Below, piece by piece: positions 35,994-48,168 of a stretch of DNA of 64,000 nucleotides. How positions within the stretch are numbered: position 1 is the stretch's first letter; each line of letters starts with the position of its first letter. The DNA lies in contig NC_091662.1 in NCBI RefSeq assembly GCF_042453785.1, forward strand, positions 1,493,001 through 1,557,000, read 5' to 3'. Under the pieces are notes generated by a model. That model was not told the origin of the DNA. It saw only the letters and a list, made by a program, of their open reading frames with translations, and searched no databases. The translations under genes and the position numbers were made by a program. The stretch is from Malus domestica. Lineage: Eukaryota; Streptophyta; Magnoliopsida; Rosales; Rosaceae.

Positions 35994-36622
35994 GTTGAAT
36001 GGGTATGCAATCATCTGGAAAAACCTGTGTTCTTAAGTTTTACAGGCCTTTGATATGGATTGCTCAAGATTGGGAGAGATTTGCAGCGTGCCTAGAACAC
36101 GACATGTCATTATACAATTGGAGAGACATTTGGGAAAAAAAAAAAAAACTTTCTTCCAATTCTATATTGACGTATGGTGTTCTGCTCCAGGTTCCAAGCA
36201 CATTGAAAATATCTCCAAGATTGGGCACTTTGTTTTATGTTTGGGCCTTAGGCTGCCTTAGCGGCATTGTGAACATATGTCAAGATTTAGACATATGTAT
36301 AATCACATTAATTTGAGCGAATGTGATCCTTCTCGTTATGTGCTCAAATTCAAAATGACACTCTTAATAGTTTATATTTCATTAAAGTAGGATATTACTT
36401 GCATAGGAAAAAATAGAGTTGAATTAAAAAATTGTGAAGATTAAAGGGCGGTTGAGACTGCTCATGCAAAAGGAAAGAAAAAATTGGCTCATAAGCACTT
36501 TTGTTAGAAGCTCTTTTATTAAAAAGGACAAGATTGAATTTTGTCTCGTAATTCATGTAGAAAACATATCATTTTTTTAATAGAAAGCAAGGTTGGGTAG
36601 CAAAAAAAAAAAAAAAAAAAAA

Positions 36623-36773
36623 GGAAACTAATGAAAGTAGTTTGAAATTTTTGAGTTTTAAGATAAAGACAAAATAAAGGGTAGAGTGAATAGTATCAAT
36701 ATTAATTTTTTAGTGTAAAAATGTGATTTTTCGTTAAAATGATCAATACCGATAGTTTTTTCGTTAAAATTCC
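36623..36773. mobile_element. Short dispersed repeat, TTTTCGTTAAAG family, copy 1
   Basis: About 150 bp with the diagnostic internal order 'ggaaactaatgaaa', 'aaggacaaaataaa'-like, 'gtgaatagta', 'tttttagtgtaaaaat', 'tttttcgttaaa'. Further copies lie at 53426-53562 (minus) and 58332-58484 (plus). Non-coding. I recall this repeat as very abundant in apple and pear genomes. Confidence 0.75.
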
Positions 36774-36849
36774 AAAAAAAAAAAAAGATTTTCACTCTCA
36801 TTATTTTTTTTTCCATCTCGTTTTTTTTCTATTGAAAATTGAATTGCGA

Positions 36850-37134
36850 ATGAGTAATGTTATTCGTATCATGTTTTTATACTACAAATCTATACCATTT
36901 TAGGTGTCCACATCATTTGAAAAATTTTCAAAACCCAAGAAAATGAACAAGAAATACTCATGGTATAACACAATCATTATTTAATTAATTAATTTTTCTT
37001 AATTATTAGTTTATGAAATAATGAACTAAATTTAAAAATCTAATTAACTCAAATAATATGATGTCTACGTCAAATGACATTTAAGATGATATGAAAATAT
37101 AGTATAAAAACACGGTGTGAATAACATTACTCAT
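36850..37134. mobile_element. MITE-like palindrome with ATGAGTAATG termini
   Basis: 285 bp. Left end 'atgagtaatgttattcgtat' is mirrored by the right end (reverse complement 'atgagtaatgttattcacac'), followed in both arms by 'gtttttatacta'. AT-rich interior without coding capacity. It lies about 120 bp before the presumed TOC90 leader. Confidence 0.8.
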
Positions 37135-37690
37135 TGCAAATTGGCCTTTTGGGGCACAAAAAACATTTCCAAAATATTTTACTTTTGGCTTTAGAAGTAT
37201 TTGGTTGTATCTGTCTTATCTATCAAAGCTCATAGTCATCGTCGATTCGTCTTGTTCCTCCTCAGCCTCTCACACCCTTTCTTTCGTCGCCCCTTCCGAT
37301 TCAACGGCTCTGTGAATTAGGGTTTTCTGAGCTTCCCCAATCCTTGATTTCGTCTCTCATGGTGTCGATAGTCGTCTCCTCCCAATCGTAGAGTAAAAGC
37401 AAATTCATTGCAAAATTCGTATTTTCCAGGTAAAATTCTACTTTCTTTTTCTTTCAAATTAGCCAAGAAATTCCTAAAATTTGAATTAAATTCATAAAAT
37501 TACATAAAGAAGCAAACTTGCTGCAATTGCTGGAAGCATAAGCTAAGGATTTGAAAAGGGCTTTTTTTTTTTTCCTTTTAATTTTGTTTGTATTTTCAGC
37601 CTTGTATTATGGTTGAATCAGATTTATAAAAAGATGTAATATAGTTACTCAGATATGTGATTTATCAGTTGGGAATATTTTGCAGGAAGG

Positions 37691-40337
37691 ATGAACAGCC
37701 TTAAAGATTGGATTTCTTCCCAGTTGGTATCCATGCCTCTGGTTTCGCCTCGACCGTTGTCGGGCAGTGACAGTTTCTTTAGGGAGGAACCCTCCAATGA
37801 AGAGTTTGATGACCAAGGTAATACCGCCAACCCGAAAATTCAATGCTGTTGATGTTTTCAAAGACTGATTCCTTAGATTGACTGTAAAATGCCATCAGTC
37901 TATGATATGCAGTTCTTTAGTTTGACTGTAAGAGTATGTATTGTTTTCGAATTAATTAGTTTCGTGTAAAAGGTAGATAATTAATCCATATTTGATGCTA
38001 AAAAGCGGAAACCAGTTTCAATCTTCGGGTTGTACTTTGTTTGACTCTGCGAGGAGAGCTCAATGTTTCTAATTTTCAGGTGCTGCTCACTCGAACACTT
38101 TGGTAACACCACGCATCCGGCCTGCCCCATCAGCCTCATTTAATAGTGATCGGGAAAATCAGTCTGATCAGTCCCTGCAGCATGTTGTAGTTCAAAATTC
38201 TGATCATTCTCATAATCGCTCTGATAAGAAAAAGATGGATCCTTTGGTAAGAATTGATGATCTTCAAGTTAAGTTCTTGCGCCTCCTCCTCCGTCTTGGT
38301 CTGTCACAAAACAATGTTCTGGTTGCTAAGGTTCTTTATCGTATTCACCTGGCTACTTTGATACGAGCAGAAGAATCAGATTTGAAAAGAGTTAATCTGA
38401 GGAGTGATAGAGCTAGAGCCGTGGCAGCAGAACAGGAGGCATCAGGCCTGCCTGAAATGGATTTCTCTCTCAGAATCCTTGTCCTGGGGAAAACAGGAGT
38501 TGGCAAGAGTGCCACAATAAATTCTATATTTGATCAAACAAAGACTGAAACCAATCCATTTCGACCTGGCACAGATCGGATCCGAGAGGTTGTGGGAACT
38601 GTAAATGGGATTAGAGTAACTATCATCGATACCCCTGGTTTTTTGCCATCATGTACTGGTAATTTCCGCAGAAATAAGAAGATTATGCTCTCTGTGAAGA
38701 AATTTATTAGAAAAAGCCCACCTGACATTGTTTTGTTCTTCGAACGCCTCGACCTCATGAGTACTAATTACAATGACTTCTCCCTTTTGAAGCAAATAAC
38801 CGAGGTATTTGGGCCTGCAGTTTGGTTTAACACCGTTCTTGTCATGACACATTCTTCCCTAGTCCTTCCGGAAGGACCTGATGGGTATCCTGTCAATTAT
38901 GAATCATATGTGAGGCAAAGCACAGATATGGTGCAGCACTATATACACCAGGCAGTGTCTGACTCCAGACTTGAAAACCCAGTGTTGTTAGTTGAGAATC
39001 ATCCTCAGTGTAGGAAAAATATCGCCGGTGAAAAGATACTTCCAAACGGACAGGTTTGGAAATCTCAGTTTTTGTTATTATGCATTTGTACTAAAGTTCT
39101 GAGTGATGTCAATATCCTCATGAAATTTCAAGACAGCATTCATCTGGGGCCCTCAAATGCCACTCACATGCCTTCTCTGCCGCATCTCCTATCGTCTCTT
39201 CTACGTCATCGCACTGCTATTGGTCCAAGTGGAGGGGATGTTGGAGTTGATGAGAGCTTGGTTTCAGATGCGGAGGACGAAGATGAGTATGATCAATTAC
39301 CTCCAATCCGAATTCTGACAAAATCTCAGTTTGAGAGATTAACAAAATCACAGAAAAAAGACTATCTTGATGAATTGGATTATCGAGAGACCCTTTATCT
39401 GAAGAAACAGTTGAAAGAAGAGTACCGTAGGCAGATGGAGATTAAGCTTTCCAAAGAGAAAAATACGGCGAGTGATGATAATTCGAATAGTCAGCAGGCT
39501 TCCCAAGAAGAGGCTGTTTTATTACCAGATATGGAGGTCCCTCCAAGTTTTGGCTCTGATTGGCCTGCACACAGGTATCGTTGTCTTCTTACAAGTGATC
39601 AGTGGATTATGAGACCTGTTCTTGATTCCCATGGATGGGATAATGATGTGGGCTTGGATGGGGTAAGCTTGGAAACTGCTATGCAGGTAAATAGGAACGT
39701 GTTTACCTCTGTTGCAGGGCAGATGAGCAAGGACAAGCAGGATTTTAGCATTCAATCCGAGTGTGCTGCAGCTTACCTAGACCCCAATGGGACCGCATAT
39801 TCTGTAGGTCTTGATGTTCAGTCTGCTGGTAGAGATACCATCTATACGCTTCACGGCAACACGAAGCTGAGGAAGTTGTGGCACAATGTTGCTGAAAGTG
39901 GATTCTCTTTGACGTCTTTTGGGAACAAGTATTACATTGGTGGCAAGCTTGAAGACACCATATCAGTTGGGAAGAGATTGAAATTTGTGATGAATGTTGG
40001 CCAAATGATGGGTCCTGAGCAAGTGGCATATGGTGGCGGTGTTGAAGCTACGTTGAGGGGTAGAGACTACCCTGTGAGAAATGATAATGTGAGCCTGATG
40101 ATGACTATACTGTCTTTCAATAAAGAGATGGTGTTGGGTGGAAACTTACAGTCTGAGTCCCGGCTTGGGCGAAATATGAGTGTGTCGGTTAATGCTAATC
40201 TGAACAGCCGCAGGATGGGTAAGATAAGCATCAAAGCAAGTAGCACTGATCATTTGCAGTTCAGTATGGTTGCGGCTTTCACAATTTTCTGGGCCCTTTT
40301 ACGGAAGAAGGATGTTAAAAGTACAAGTGATGAATAA
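37691..40337 (+). CDS. TOC90: TOC90, TOC159-family chloroplast protein-import receptor
   Basis: GTPase receptor of the outer plastid envelope that recognises preproteins for the TOC translocon. Coding exons 37691-37817 and 38080-40337 give 794 aa, close to Arabidopsis TOC90. The acidic A-domain of TOC159 is absent: only about 150 residues precede the G-domain. G-domain: P-loop GKTGVGKS at about residues 179-186, RPGTDRI, DTPGF (switch), VLVMTHSS (G4 region) and VENHPQC (G5 region). A charged linker (DAEDEDEYDQLPPIRIL, then YLDELDYRETLYLKKQLKEE) leads into the C-terminal membrane M-domain with DYPVRNDN and a hydrophobic end (FSMVAAFTIFWALL). The short exon 1 (MNSLKDWISSQL) matches the TOC90 N-terminus. 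A further non-coding leader exon lies upstream. Confidence 0.95.
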
Positions 40338-41342
40338 AGGGAGATCGGGGGAGTTCTGTTGCTGTTTTTTGTATGAAGAGGACACAAGGTAAATAGAAGC
40401 TTTGTTCCAAATGTTCGCTTTTGCTTAAGTCGCAACATGGGAGAATGCTAACGAGCTGCATCTGTTTTTGGCCGTTGTTAGCAGCATTCTTTAGAGTTTA
40501 TCGGACTTGTTATTGAGGTAAGCGCCAGCTTCCGAGCAGCGGTGAATTAGTGAGCTTCCGAGCAGCGGTGAAGCAGTCAGCTAACTGAAGAGGTTTTGTA
40601 GTGAAGTAAATTGAGGCAATAAGTGTACAGATAAATCGTAGAGATGGTCTGTCTTATGTTTATGATATTCACAAAATAAGTTGAACTAGAATTAGCAATT
40701 AGGTGGAAATCAATATGATGTTTATGTTCTGTGTTATTTATATTGTTATTGTTTTCTTTCTTTTGGCTAAGATATATATATACACACACGCGCACACACA
40801 CACACACATTACGGAGTGGAGTCCACAAAAACGTTTAAAAACGTGTGATCTGGATCTTAACCCACATGTATGTGTATGTATACATATAATTGCCTTGAAA
40901 CAACTGGAATTAAACAGTAATGCTGTCAAACCAAATTCTATCAGATATATGCACTAGGTCATCTACTTTGATCAGCATTATACACAAATTCGAAGCACCG
41001 AAATTTTAGGCCGTTAACTTACGGGTCAGGTCTTGTTCATCCGTTAATAAAATAAGTTGATACGAACACAACAAACACAACCGATTGTCAGGTCTACTTG
41101 TGGATACATAGTTTGGAAGTAAGATTTAACTTTTTCAGGCTTGGACCAGACCCTTGTATTGAAGTCTAAAACTACCAACATAACAACTGAACTGCTATGT
41201 ATCTGCATTCAGAGAACTTATCTAATGACCGATTTCAGCAGTCTTCGTCCACGATTTCAGAGATTTGTCGTTGTAGTCGATTTCATACAACGCATAACGA
41301 GTTACAGGGAAGCTCAAGCTAGTAATGCTCTCGTCAAGAACA
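40338..41342. other. TOC90 3' flank with microsatellite
   Basis: Probable TOC90 3' UTR, including a 26-bp near-direct repeat of 'gcttccgagcagcggtga' at about 40529-40572. A TA/CA microsatellite lies at about 40770-40810. No coding signal seen. Confidence 0.5.
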
Positions 41343-41805
41343 TTAACGATTTCTCGAGCTTTTTTCCTCTCTTCTGTCAACTTCCCATAGAGGAGTCTCA
41401 GATATGGCATGGAACCTGCATCCAACAAATATTGCAGACAGACAGATTACATATGAACATTCCCGTAAACAAAGAAAACACCTTCTCAACAGTTAATGTA
41501 AACAACAACTTACTGTTGTAGAAACCGAAATGGCGACTCCAGGTTTCGGGCGGTTGCAAATAACTAAGAACAGAAAATGTGATGATAAGTGAGTCTATCC
41601 TAGCTCAAGAAACCAAAACTGAAGAAAACATGAAGAAAATGAATAGCAATTAGCAAGCGATGGAGAAAATATGTACCTCTCGATCCATCAACAGGGAAAC
41701 GCATTGGTGATGGTAATTCCTTGTAACCACCTGATCAACTTTAGCAACGATATTACGCCGAGGGGCAGATCTAAACTCGTTAAGAGAGTCCTCACGACTC
41801 ATCAT
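41343..41805 (-). CDS. Possible small spliced gene, unknown function
   Basis: Three minus-strand segments, 41805-41677, 41563-41514 and 41415-41343, have consensus GT-AG borders and join in one frame to an 83-aa protein beginning MMSREDSLNEFRSAPRRN and rich in charged residues. I do not recognise a family. A rival reading of the last segment in another frame stays open longer, to 41222 (SMPYLRLLYGKLTEERKKAR...), and is also compatible with an acceptor at 41415, so this may be a remnant of a different gene. There is no membrane segment or known motif. Treat as a hypothesis. Confidence 0.3.
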
Positions 41806-42581
41806 ATAGATGGATCCCACGAGGGGATGTGAGGCTCAATCTTCTGCCCCCCAAACTCTGACATGGCGTCATTGATCGTTGACACTCACGTGGCGTCATG
41901 AAAAACCAAATTGCAGATTATCCAGCAGCATATACCTAAGCTAAGAATATCCCCTAATAACAAATATATTCTGATTCCTTGAACCCTAAATCAAAAGTCT
42001 CCAAAACCACCAAACTATGTTAAGATCCCCTCTACTAGTCGCAAACAAGTAGCCGTGTTTTAAAGCTTCGTGTTTGTGTGAAGTTTAAGTTGTGTGACGT
42101 TATTGTATTAATAATCCGTAATATCACGATGACATCTACAAGAGTGTAAACAACTTTTTTATGCAAAATTACGTACTTACACTTAAATGAAGTTTTTTTA
42201 TTTTTTTGCCAAAACACTCGCACAACGCGTCTATCTGATCAAAATATTCAGTAGGAATTAGGATGGGTGTCGTGGGATTGTTGGGTATTAATGGTGAGGG
42301 ATATCATGAAACCAATCCTGCATTATAATATATAGATAATAATACGTAATTAACTTAAAGTGTCGTCACATTCATATGATTTGATATGTCTTTTTTTTTT
42401 TTATATATTTTGATAAGAGTGATTTGATATGTCTTCGAACCAATTTTTCATACCACCAATACTAATTAATCACAAAATTACAATTACAAATAAAAACAAT
42501 AGAAACGTGATTTCACTAACAAACAAATTGAATTTCTAATTACACCAAAACCAATCATTTCAATTTCTTTCTTTCACCCCC
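41806..42581. other. Intergenic
   Basis: AT-rich spacer between the possible small gene and the 3' end of the ARM-repeat gene. I see nothing coding in it. Confidence 0.5.
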
Positions 42582-43739
42582 TTACGGCGAAGCCCCCCAC
42601 AAAACCTCCGCAGAAATGGTGGCGGCCTCCGCGTCGGAAACGGAGGCCTCCCTCACTTTCACCAATATCTGCTGCTTAAACGCCCTCCTCTCCCGCTGCC
42701 TCAGCCCCTCCCCCACCTCTAACTGCACCGCGAACCTCGCCGCGCAGCTCGCAAACGGGTGGCTCTCCAAGAACCCCTTCTCCCTGCTCTCCCTCATCAA
42801 ATCGCCGCCGTGCTCCGACCTCTGCAACTCCATAAGCTTCTCAATCAACGCCTCCTCTAGCATCGCATCAACGGCCTCCTTCCGCCCGAAGTACCCGATT
42901 TCGAGCACGCAGACCATCGCCATCACTCGCATTTCCAAATCTTCTGAATTCAGGAAGCTTATGATCTTGGGTATTTCTCCGTTGAACTCGATCTCATCGA
43001 CGAGCGGCGATTTGATCAGCCTGACGAGCGCGCAGAGCACTCTGATCGCGTCCGGTGACGCCATTTTTATCAGAGAGCTAATCGTCGGCCGACCCATCAA
43101 AACTTGACCCACGAAAACATCTTTATTGAACTTGATGAGAGCTGCAATGGCGAAAGCAGAGCGTTCTCTGACTCGCTTCGATGACCGAGTCGATTCGCAC
43201 AGAACTGACTCAAGCGAGGTGAAAACTTTGGACTTCAAGATCAAATCCTGCAACTCGCGGTTGAACCCCTGCGCGACTCTGTCCTCGAACTGAGTCAGTA
43301 GCTTGATCAAATCATCCTCGTCGCGAATTGGGTCTTCTTCCAGAGCTCGCGTCAAGCTTTCTAAGCTCTCGCGGTCGATCCACGCTTGAATTTCGGACTC
43401 AATCGACCCGGCGAGTTTGGAGAGGCAGTGAGTCGATGAGCGGCGGGTCAGGAAGGAGCGGATGCTGAGGTGGCCGCTGGACTGGCGGAGGGACTCTACG
43501 AGGGTTTTGAGGGTGGCGAGGTGTTTGGAGAGGGCGGAGAGTTGTGGGTCCCGGGAGAGGATGTTGTCGGACTCGGTCTCGAGCTCGAGGAGGGCGTTAA
43601 TGGCGGAGGATGAGTTTGACTCGGGCGAATCGGGACTAGGGTGGGTCTGTAGCTCGTGGGAGGCTTGTTTTAGAGCTTCTAGGACCTTGAGGACTCGTGG
43701 GCCGTCTTCCTTTTGATGGAGCTTGACCTCCATGGCCAT
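42582..43739 (-). CDS. ARM-repeat superfamily protein without a U-box
   Basis: Intronless gene of 385 aa. The start is taken at MAMEVKLHQKEDG; an open extension upstream to 43880 has no ATG and reads hydrophobic leader sequence. Residues about 1-150 form a Leu-rich helical region resembling the UND domain found before the U-box in plant PUB proteins (RVLKVLEALKQASHELQ). From about 180 on, armadillo-like repeats follow (RERSAFAIAALIKFNKD, IRVLCALVRLIKSPLVDEI, MRVMAMVCVLEIGYFGRKE). No U-box CPI motif is present, so it is unlikely to be an E3 by itself. Members are cytosolic scaffold-like proteins of unknown role. GC-rich compared with its surroundings, as usual for intronless plant genes. Confidence 0.82.
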   Translation of the reverse strand: MAMEVKLHQKEDGPRVLKVLEALKQASHELQTHPSPDSPESNSSSAINALLELETESDNILSRDPQLSALSKHLATLKTLVESLRQSSGHLSIRSFLTRRSSTHCLSKLAGSIESEIQAWIDRESLESLTRALEEDPIRDEDDLIKLLTQFEDRVAQGFNRELQDLILKSKVFTSLESVLCESTRSSKRVRERSAFAIAALIKFNKDVFVGQVLMGRPTISSLIKMASPDAIRVLCALVRLIKSPLVDEIEFNGEIPKIISFLNSEDLEMRVMAMVCVLEIGYFGRKEAVDAMLEEALIEKLMELQRSEHGGDLMRESREKGFLESHPFASCAARFAVQLEVGEGLRQRERRAFKQQILVKVREASVSDAEAATISAEVLWGASP

Positions 43740-44505
43740 GGAGATCAGAAGCCGTCGTGATTTTCTGATGAAGAGGATTTGAGTTTTTTTTAAGAAGTGG
43801 GAGATTAAATAGAATAGAGAGAGAGAGAGATCCAATTTTGAAATGAAATTAAAATAAATAAAAAGGAATTTTCTTGTCACAACTCAACGACCAGTTTATC
43901 TCTAGCTATATGCATGGCATGCCAAAGCCAAACATTCTTTTTCAAGAGAGATTTTTTAGTGTAATCAGAACATGAGTACATACGTCAATTAAAGAGGTAC
44001 GAGAAATTTATTAGTATACCGGAAAAACACGATTCAGTATATCAAATGTTCTAATAAAAATGGTTGAAAATTATGTTTTTTAAATGTCAAACCACTTATA
44101 TTATGATATTTGATATATTCAGTTTAATGAAAAATCTCTCGAGGGGCACTCGAGAAAAATAACCTCTTCTTCTTATATAATAACATAGGATTACCACCTC
44201 ATGCTTCGACCATATTAAAAATCTCTCATTTTTATCAACACTCACTTGGGCTCGAAAACTTATTAATTAATTGATAGAATAGTGGTTAGAAATGGATCTA
44301 GAGTTTTAAATCTGAAAGAGAGTTATGGTAGAAAGAACTATATTAAAATAATAATAAAAATAAAAGTGCGAAAATCATCAGGAGAGTTTTGCGAAAATCA
44401 TTTCACAAGTTAGTGATTTACGATGTTGTGTATGCCAATTTTGAACGGCAGAGCTTTGGACTTGGAACTCAGAAGAAGGTCAACTAGTAAGACACTTATG
44501 GTGGG

Positions 44506-44661
44506 GAGATTTTTTAGGATGATTGGAACACGTAATGGTACTATACAAATAGTGAGATATATGTGTTAAAAACTTAATAACTTAAAAAATAGAGTTTCCC
44601 ATCATTTATATAGAAATACGTGATGTATCATCCGTGTTCTGGTCTGAATGAAAAATTTCTC
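44506..44661. mobile_element. MITE-like palindromic element, family A copy 2
   Basis: About 156 bp: left end 'gagattttttaggatgattg', right end (reverse complement) 'gagaaatttttcattcagac'. It shares 'tatacaaat(a/g)g(t/g)gagatat' and 'acttaataactt' with the copy at 15862-16036. Confidence 0.65.
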
Positions 44662-45507
44662 TTTACGATGAGGGTATAGGTGGAAAGATCATGGCTGTTG
44701 GACATTGGATGGCTAGAATTGTTTGGTCAACTTTGTCATAATTTTGGCATGAATAGGATGGGTAGCTAAAGCTAGCGCACATGGAAACTCTTCTGAACCG
44801 CGTAACTTGTTTTCCAAGTGTATATGATGATGAGACAGATATAAACTCGAATACAAACGGATACGCAAGTTGTTCCGATTAAGACTCTCCATGGTCAATA
44901 GAGCTAGATCTATTGACTTGGACGATTAAAACTAACTAAAGTTTTATAACAATTTATTGTTGACTCATTGTGTGACTTAAACGTGTTAGAAACTTAATTG
45001 GACTAAACTATCATTTAGTGAAGGACGAAATTTATTAACTTACGTCCCACTTATTTGATGAAACTGCTGTTAACTGACAAAAACCAACTCTCCATGATAG
45101 AGGGAAGTTGGTGAATGTTGATCTATATAAGGACTCCCTACTCATAAAGAAAAGTTATGCGTTATTGGGTTCTATCACCTTAAGAACATCAAATCTTTCA
45201 ACGAGTATAAGATATCATTTTTCTTGTTTTGCAATGGCTGCCTCATGTATCATGTAACATCTGTTAGTAATCTAGGAAACCTGTTAATATTATATACTCC
45301 TAGTTTTCCAACAAGATGATCATTTTCTCGTAATCTCGTTGTAGAGAAGGGAAATGATAAGTAGAGGATACAACCCATAGTTTGAGTTGAGTTCTATGAT
45401 TAATATTTTGAGGCTACCATACATTAGAAAGCCTCAGGCAATGATTTTTGAACACAAAGTTGCTCTTCTTAATTGTTTTTATTTTTTAAACTTTTATTGC
45501 TTTATGA

Positions 45508-45654
45508 CTTGTTTGAAAGTTTTTCTAAAATTTAAAAGTGTTTTTAGAACCAATTCTTAGTACAAATACAAGTAAATCTTAAGAAGTGCTTTTAAAACTC
45601 AAAACAGTTTGATCAAAAACATTTTCAGTCATTTTAAAAATAATTCCAAACAAA
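45508..45654. mobile_element. MITE-like palindromic element, family B copy 2
   Basis: Left end 'cttgtttgaaagtttttct' is mirrored by the right end (reverse complement 'atttgtttggaattattttt'). It shares 'aaatacaagtaaatctta' with the element at 18712-18940. Confidence 0.55.
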
Positions 45655-46636
45655 TTGAACAATATTTCTCGCACTTTGTAACTATGCATGGCATTATTAA
45701 TTGTGGTAGCTTCTTGTTGTTACAAATAAATACACAATCACAAATTTTAATATCATCAACTATGAATATTATATATAAACACGGTAGTACTGACTCACAT
45801 TAATTACGATCGATTAATGGCTCATTTGAGACGACACTTATGCTTATAAAATATTTTTTTTGTTTAAATGTGCATTTACGTAAACATGTTAATTTTTCTA
45901 TTAAAATTTCAACTGCTTCCTTGAATGAATAATTTTACACAAAAATACTTTTTATGACTCAGAAATACATTTAATATTTTTCTACCAAACGCAGTAAGAA
46001 ACGATCTAAATAGTTAGCATGAACTATCGATGGTTCCGGATTCATGGGGTTGAATCATTATTTTTTAATGTGTGGGTGTGGGTATTGTGTTTGGCTCACG
46101 CATGGCCACGAGTTTATGATCTTTTGGGATTTAAGAAAGAGATGTGAGCCATGAGTATATCATGTCTTTGCCCTCCTTGGGGTCATCTATGATGAGTTCT
46201 TTGCCCCCCAACTACGATTGAGATTTGTTTTGGATCTCTTTGTTCAGAGTATGTAGATCAAGAGATTCGGACTACCTATTAGTCCATTTAACTGGCTCAC
46301 TATTCAAAAACTTGAACGTCCCGTATCTCTTTTTCTCTCTTAAATGGTGAAGGTGTCTCGATATGCAGATGTCAGACACAAAAATTCGAAAGGATCTCAT
46401 TTTCCCACTATTGCACCTATTTGAAAAAGGGCAAAAAAAAAGGGACATATGGGCCCGTTTGTGCTAACCAGATATCCAGGAGTAGCAGAGCCAAAAAAGG
46501 ATGATCCAAACAAACAGAAAGCCCAAATAATAACTTATATGCCTTCTCGTCTTGCAATGTTTTAAGGTGATTGAAATCATTTACTTTTTACGTTACAATT
46601 TAAAAATCAACTCTTCAAAAAAAAAAAAAAATCGTC

Positions 46637-46780
46637 ACTTAGTACTACGGTCTAGTAGTATTTCTTTTCATTTGTAAGTGAAGGTCTAAGATTCGATTCT
46701 CGCCAAATGTAAATTTACCAAATTATAATTAGCCCATTGTGAAGCTAAGCACACCAATTAGATAATATCTTTTATTCAAA
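46637..46780 (+). repeat. SINE-like tRNA-derived repeat
   Basis: 'tagtactacggtctagtagt' resembles a pol III box A region and 'taagattcgattctcg' a box B about 45 bp later, followed by A-rich DNA. Related reverse-orientation pieces occur near 14470-14585, 15050-15140 and 7240-7345. Ends not defined. Confidence 0.45.
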
Positions 46781-48168
46781 AGAAAAAAAAACTCTAAAAA
46801 AAACAAATTACAATTATTAATTATTTGATTAATAATTTTAAATTCAATTGCTTTTGACAAGTTGATGTTTATAGGTGACTTAGGAGAAATTCATATACCA
46901 TTTGAGTGTCGCATTCGGAACCGATCCACTACATAATTTGGATCATTCAAAAGAGAGGTACGTAAATCTAAACTTAATTTCTATGGGATAGACTAGCAAA
47001 ATAAACCAATACAAGTCGTAAAATTTAAATTGAATAGTTCGGACTCAGACTGCGAAATCAAGAAAAAATCTGGATTTCCGTTTTCGATCGCATGTCCTTT
47101 GGATGGGCGAATCGAGTGATGATGGATGATGTTTCATAATCATTAATTTACCATATTACCATCAATAATTTACAAATAGACAAAAACGCACAACATCTTC
47201 TGACAGACACACGCCGGTAACGTGTGGGTTTCACAAAAAACCAGAACTGACCACTCCAAACTCGCCAGCTGCCGCGCACAAGAATTATATCGCTTGGTAC
47301 GAGGCAACGGATGAGAAATGTTTCAGGGGACAAAATTACGGTCCGGTACATTAACTGTTATAATATAATTTGTTTGAAATTTCGAATACACTGGTGCGCT
47401 GGGTGTTATAATAATGAATTGTGTTTCTGACGCACCGAAAAATCTCTGGCAACGGATAGGGGAGATATAGCATCCTCTAACCTACGTGATGCCACGTCAG
47501 CTAATCGGATGCGACTAAAATACGCCTTCCCCTCCGACTACTATTTAGTTCATCACCCTCCTTCTCTCCCCTCAACCTCTTCAAGCTGTAAATTTCTGGT
47601 ACTCTCTCTCTCTAACTTTGAAAGGTTCTTTTTTCCGTTCGATCTATTTAATTTGTCAGAATATTAGTGCTAATTAGTTAATAATTAATGAGTTTTTGGC
47701 TATTTAGTTATGTTCTTGTGCGTTAACGTGGATTGGAAATGTTTGTATTCAGCAGAATTTCAATTGGAATTTTAATGGGATTTGTTAAGTTTGATTAGTA
47801 ATTGTAATGGTTTGCTCCAATCAGCTGTTCATATCTGTTTCTAACTCTAATATGTGATTGTTTGAATAAATTTTGATGCTTTGATCTTGTTGGAGTGATT
47901 TATGCTCGTTGTTGGACTGCAATTGCAAATTTTTTGAAGTCAAAGTCAAAGTGGTTTGTGAAAGTTTGAAAATTTGATATGGCCTCGACTGAGAGGAGGA
48001 TCATTTTCTGCAGAAAGATGCGAAAAGAGCGAAAATGGTCTTCTATCCCTTTCGATTTTCATCAAATGTTTCGTTTTTAGCTGGTGTTCGTGTTAAGCCA
48101 CATATGGCTGACTGCTTATTCTTCTTCTTTTGGTGCAGTTAGTTTTACTGTAATTTCGTGAATGAACA

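Larger units (their letters stand above)
35994..37690. other. Spacer with two MITEs, then TOC90 promoter and leader
   Basis: No gene up to about 37.2 kb; contents are a TTTTCGTTAAAG-family MITE (36623-36773), a 285-bp MITE (36850-37134) and homopolymer runs. From about 37250 the DNA becomes C/T-rich leader. A non-coding exon seems to end near 37430 ('ttttccag|gtaaaa') and its intron to end at the acceptor 'ttttgcag' just before 37686, five bases upstream of the TOC90 ATG. Confidence 0.5.
43740..48168. other. Intergenic spacer with repeats; PAP26 leader at the end
   Basis: No gene is supported between 43.9 and 47.5 kb. Contents are a palindromic AT-rich element at about 43944-44150, MITE family A copy 2 (44506-44661), MITE family B copy 2 (45508-45654), and a SINE-like piece at 46637-46780 with box-B-like 'aagattcgattctcg'. 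From about 47460 the DNA turns C/T-rich; a leader exon probably ends near 47598 ('aatttctg|gtactc') and its intron ends at 'tggtgcag' (48139), 29 bp before the PAP26 ATG. Confidence 0.5.

Noticed and set aside
42616-43107. 163-codon plus-strand frame over the ARM-repeat gene
   Set aside because: Antisense shadow; the minus-strand frame has clear ARM-like repeats.
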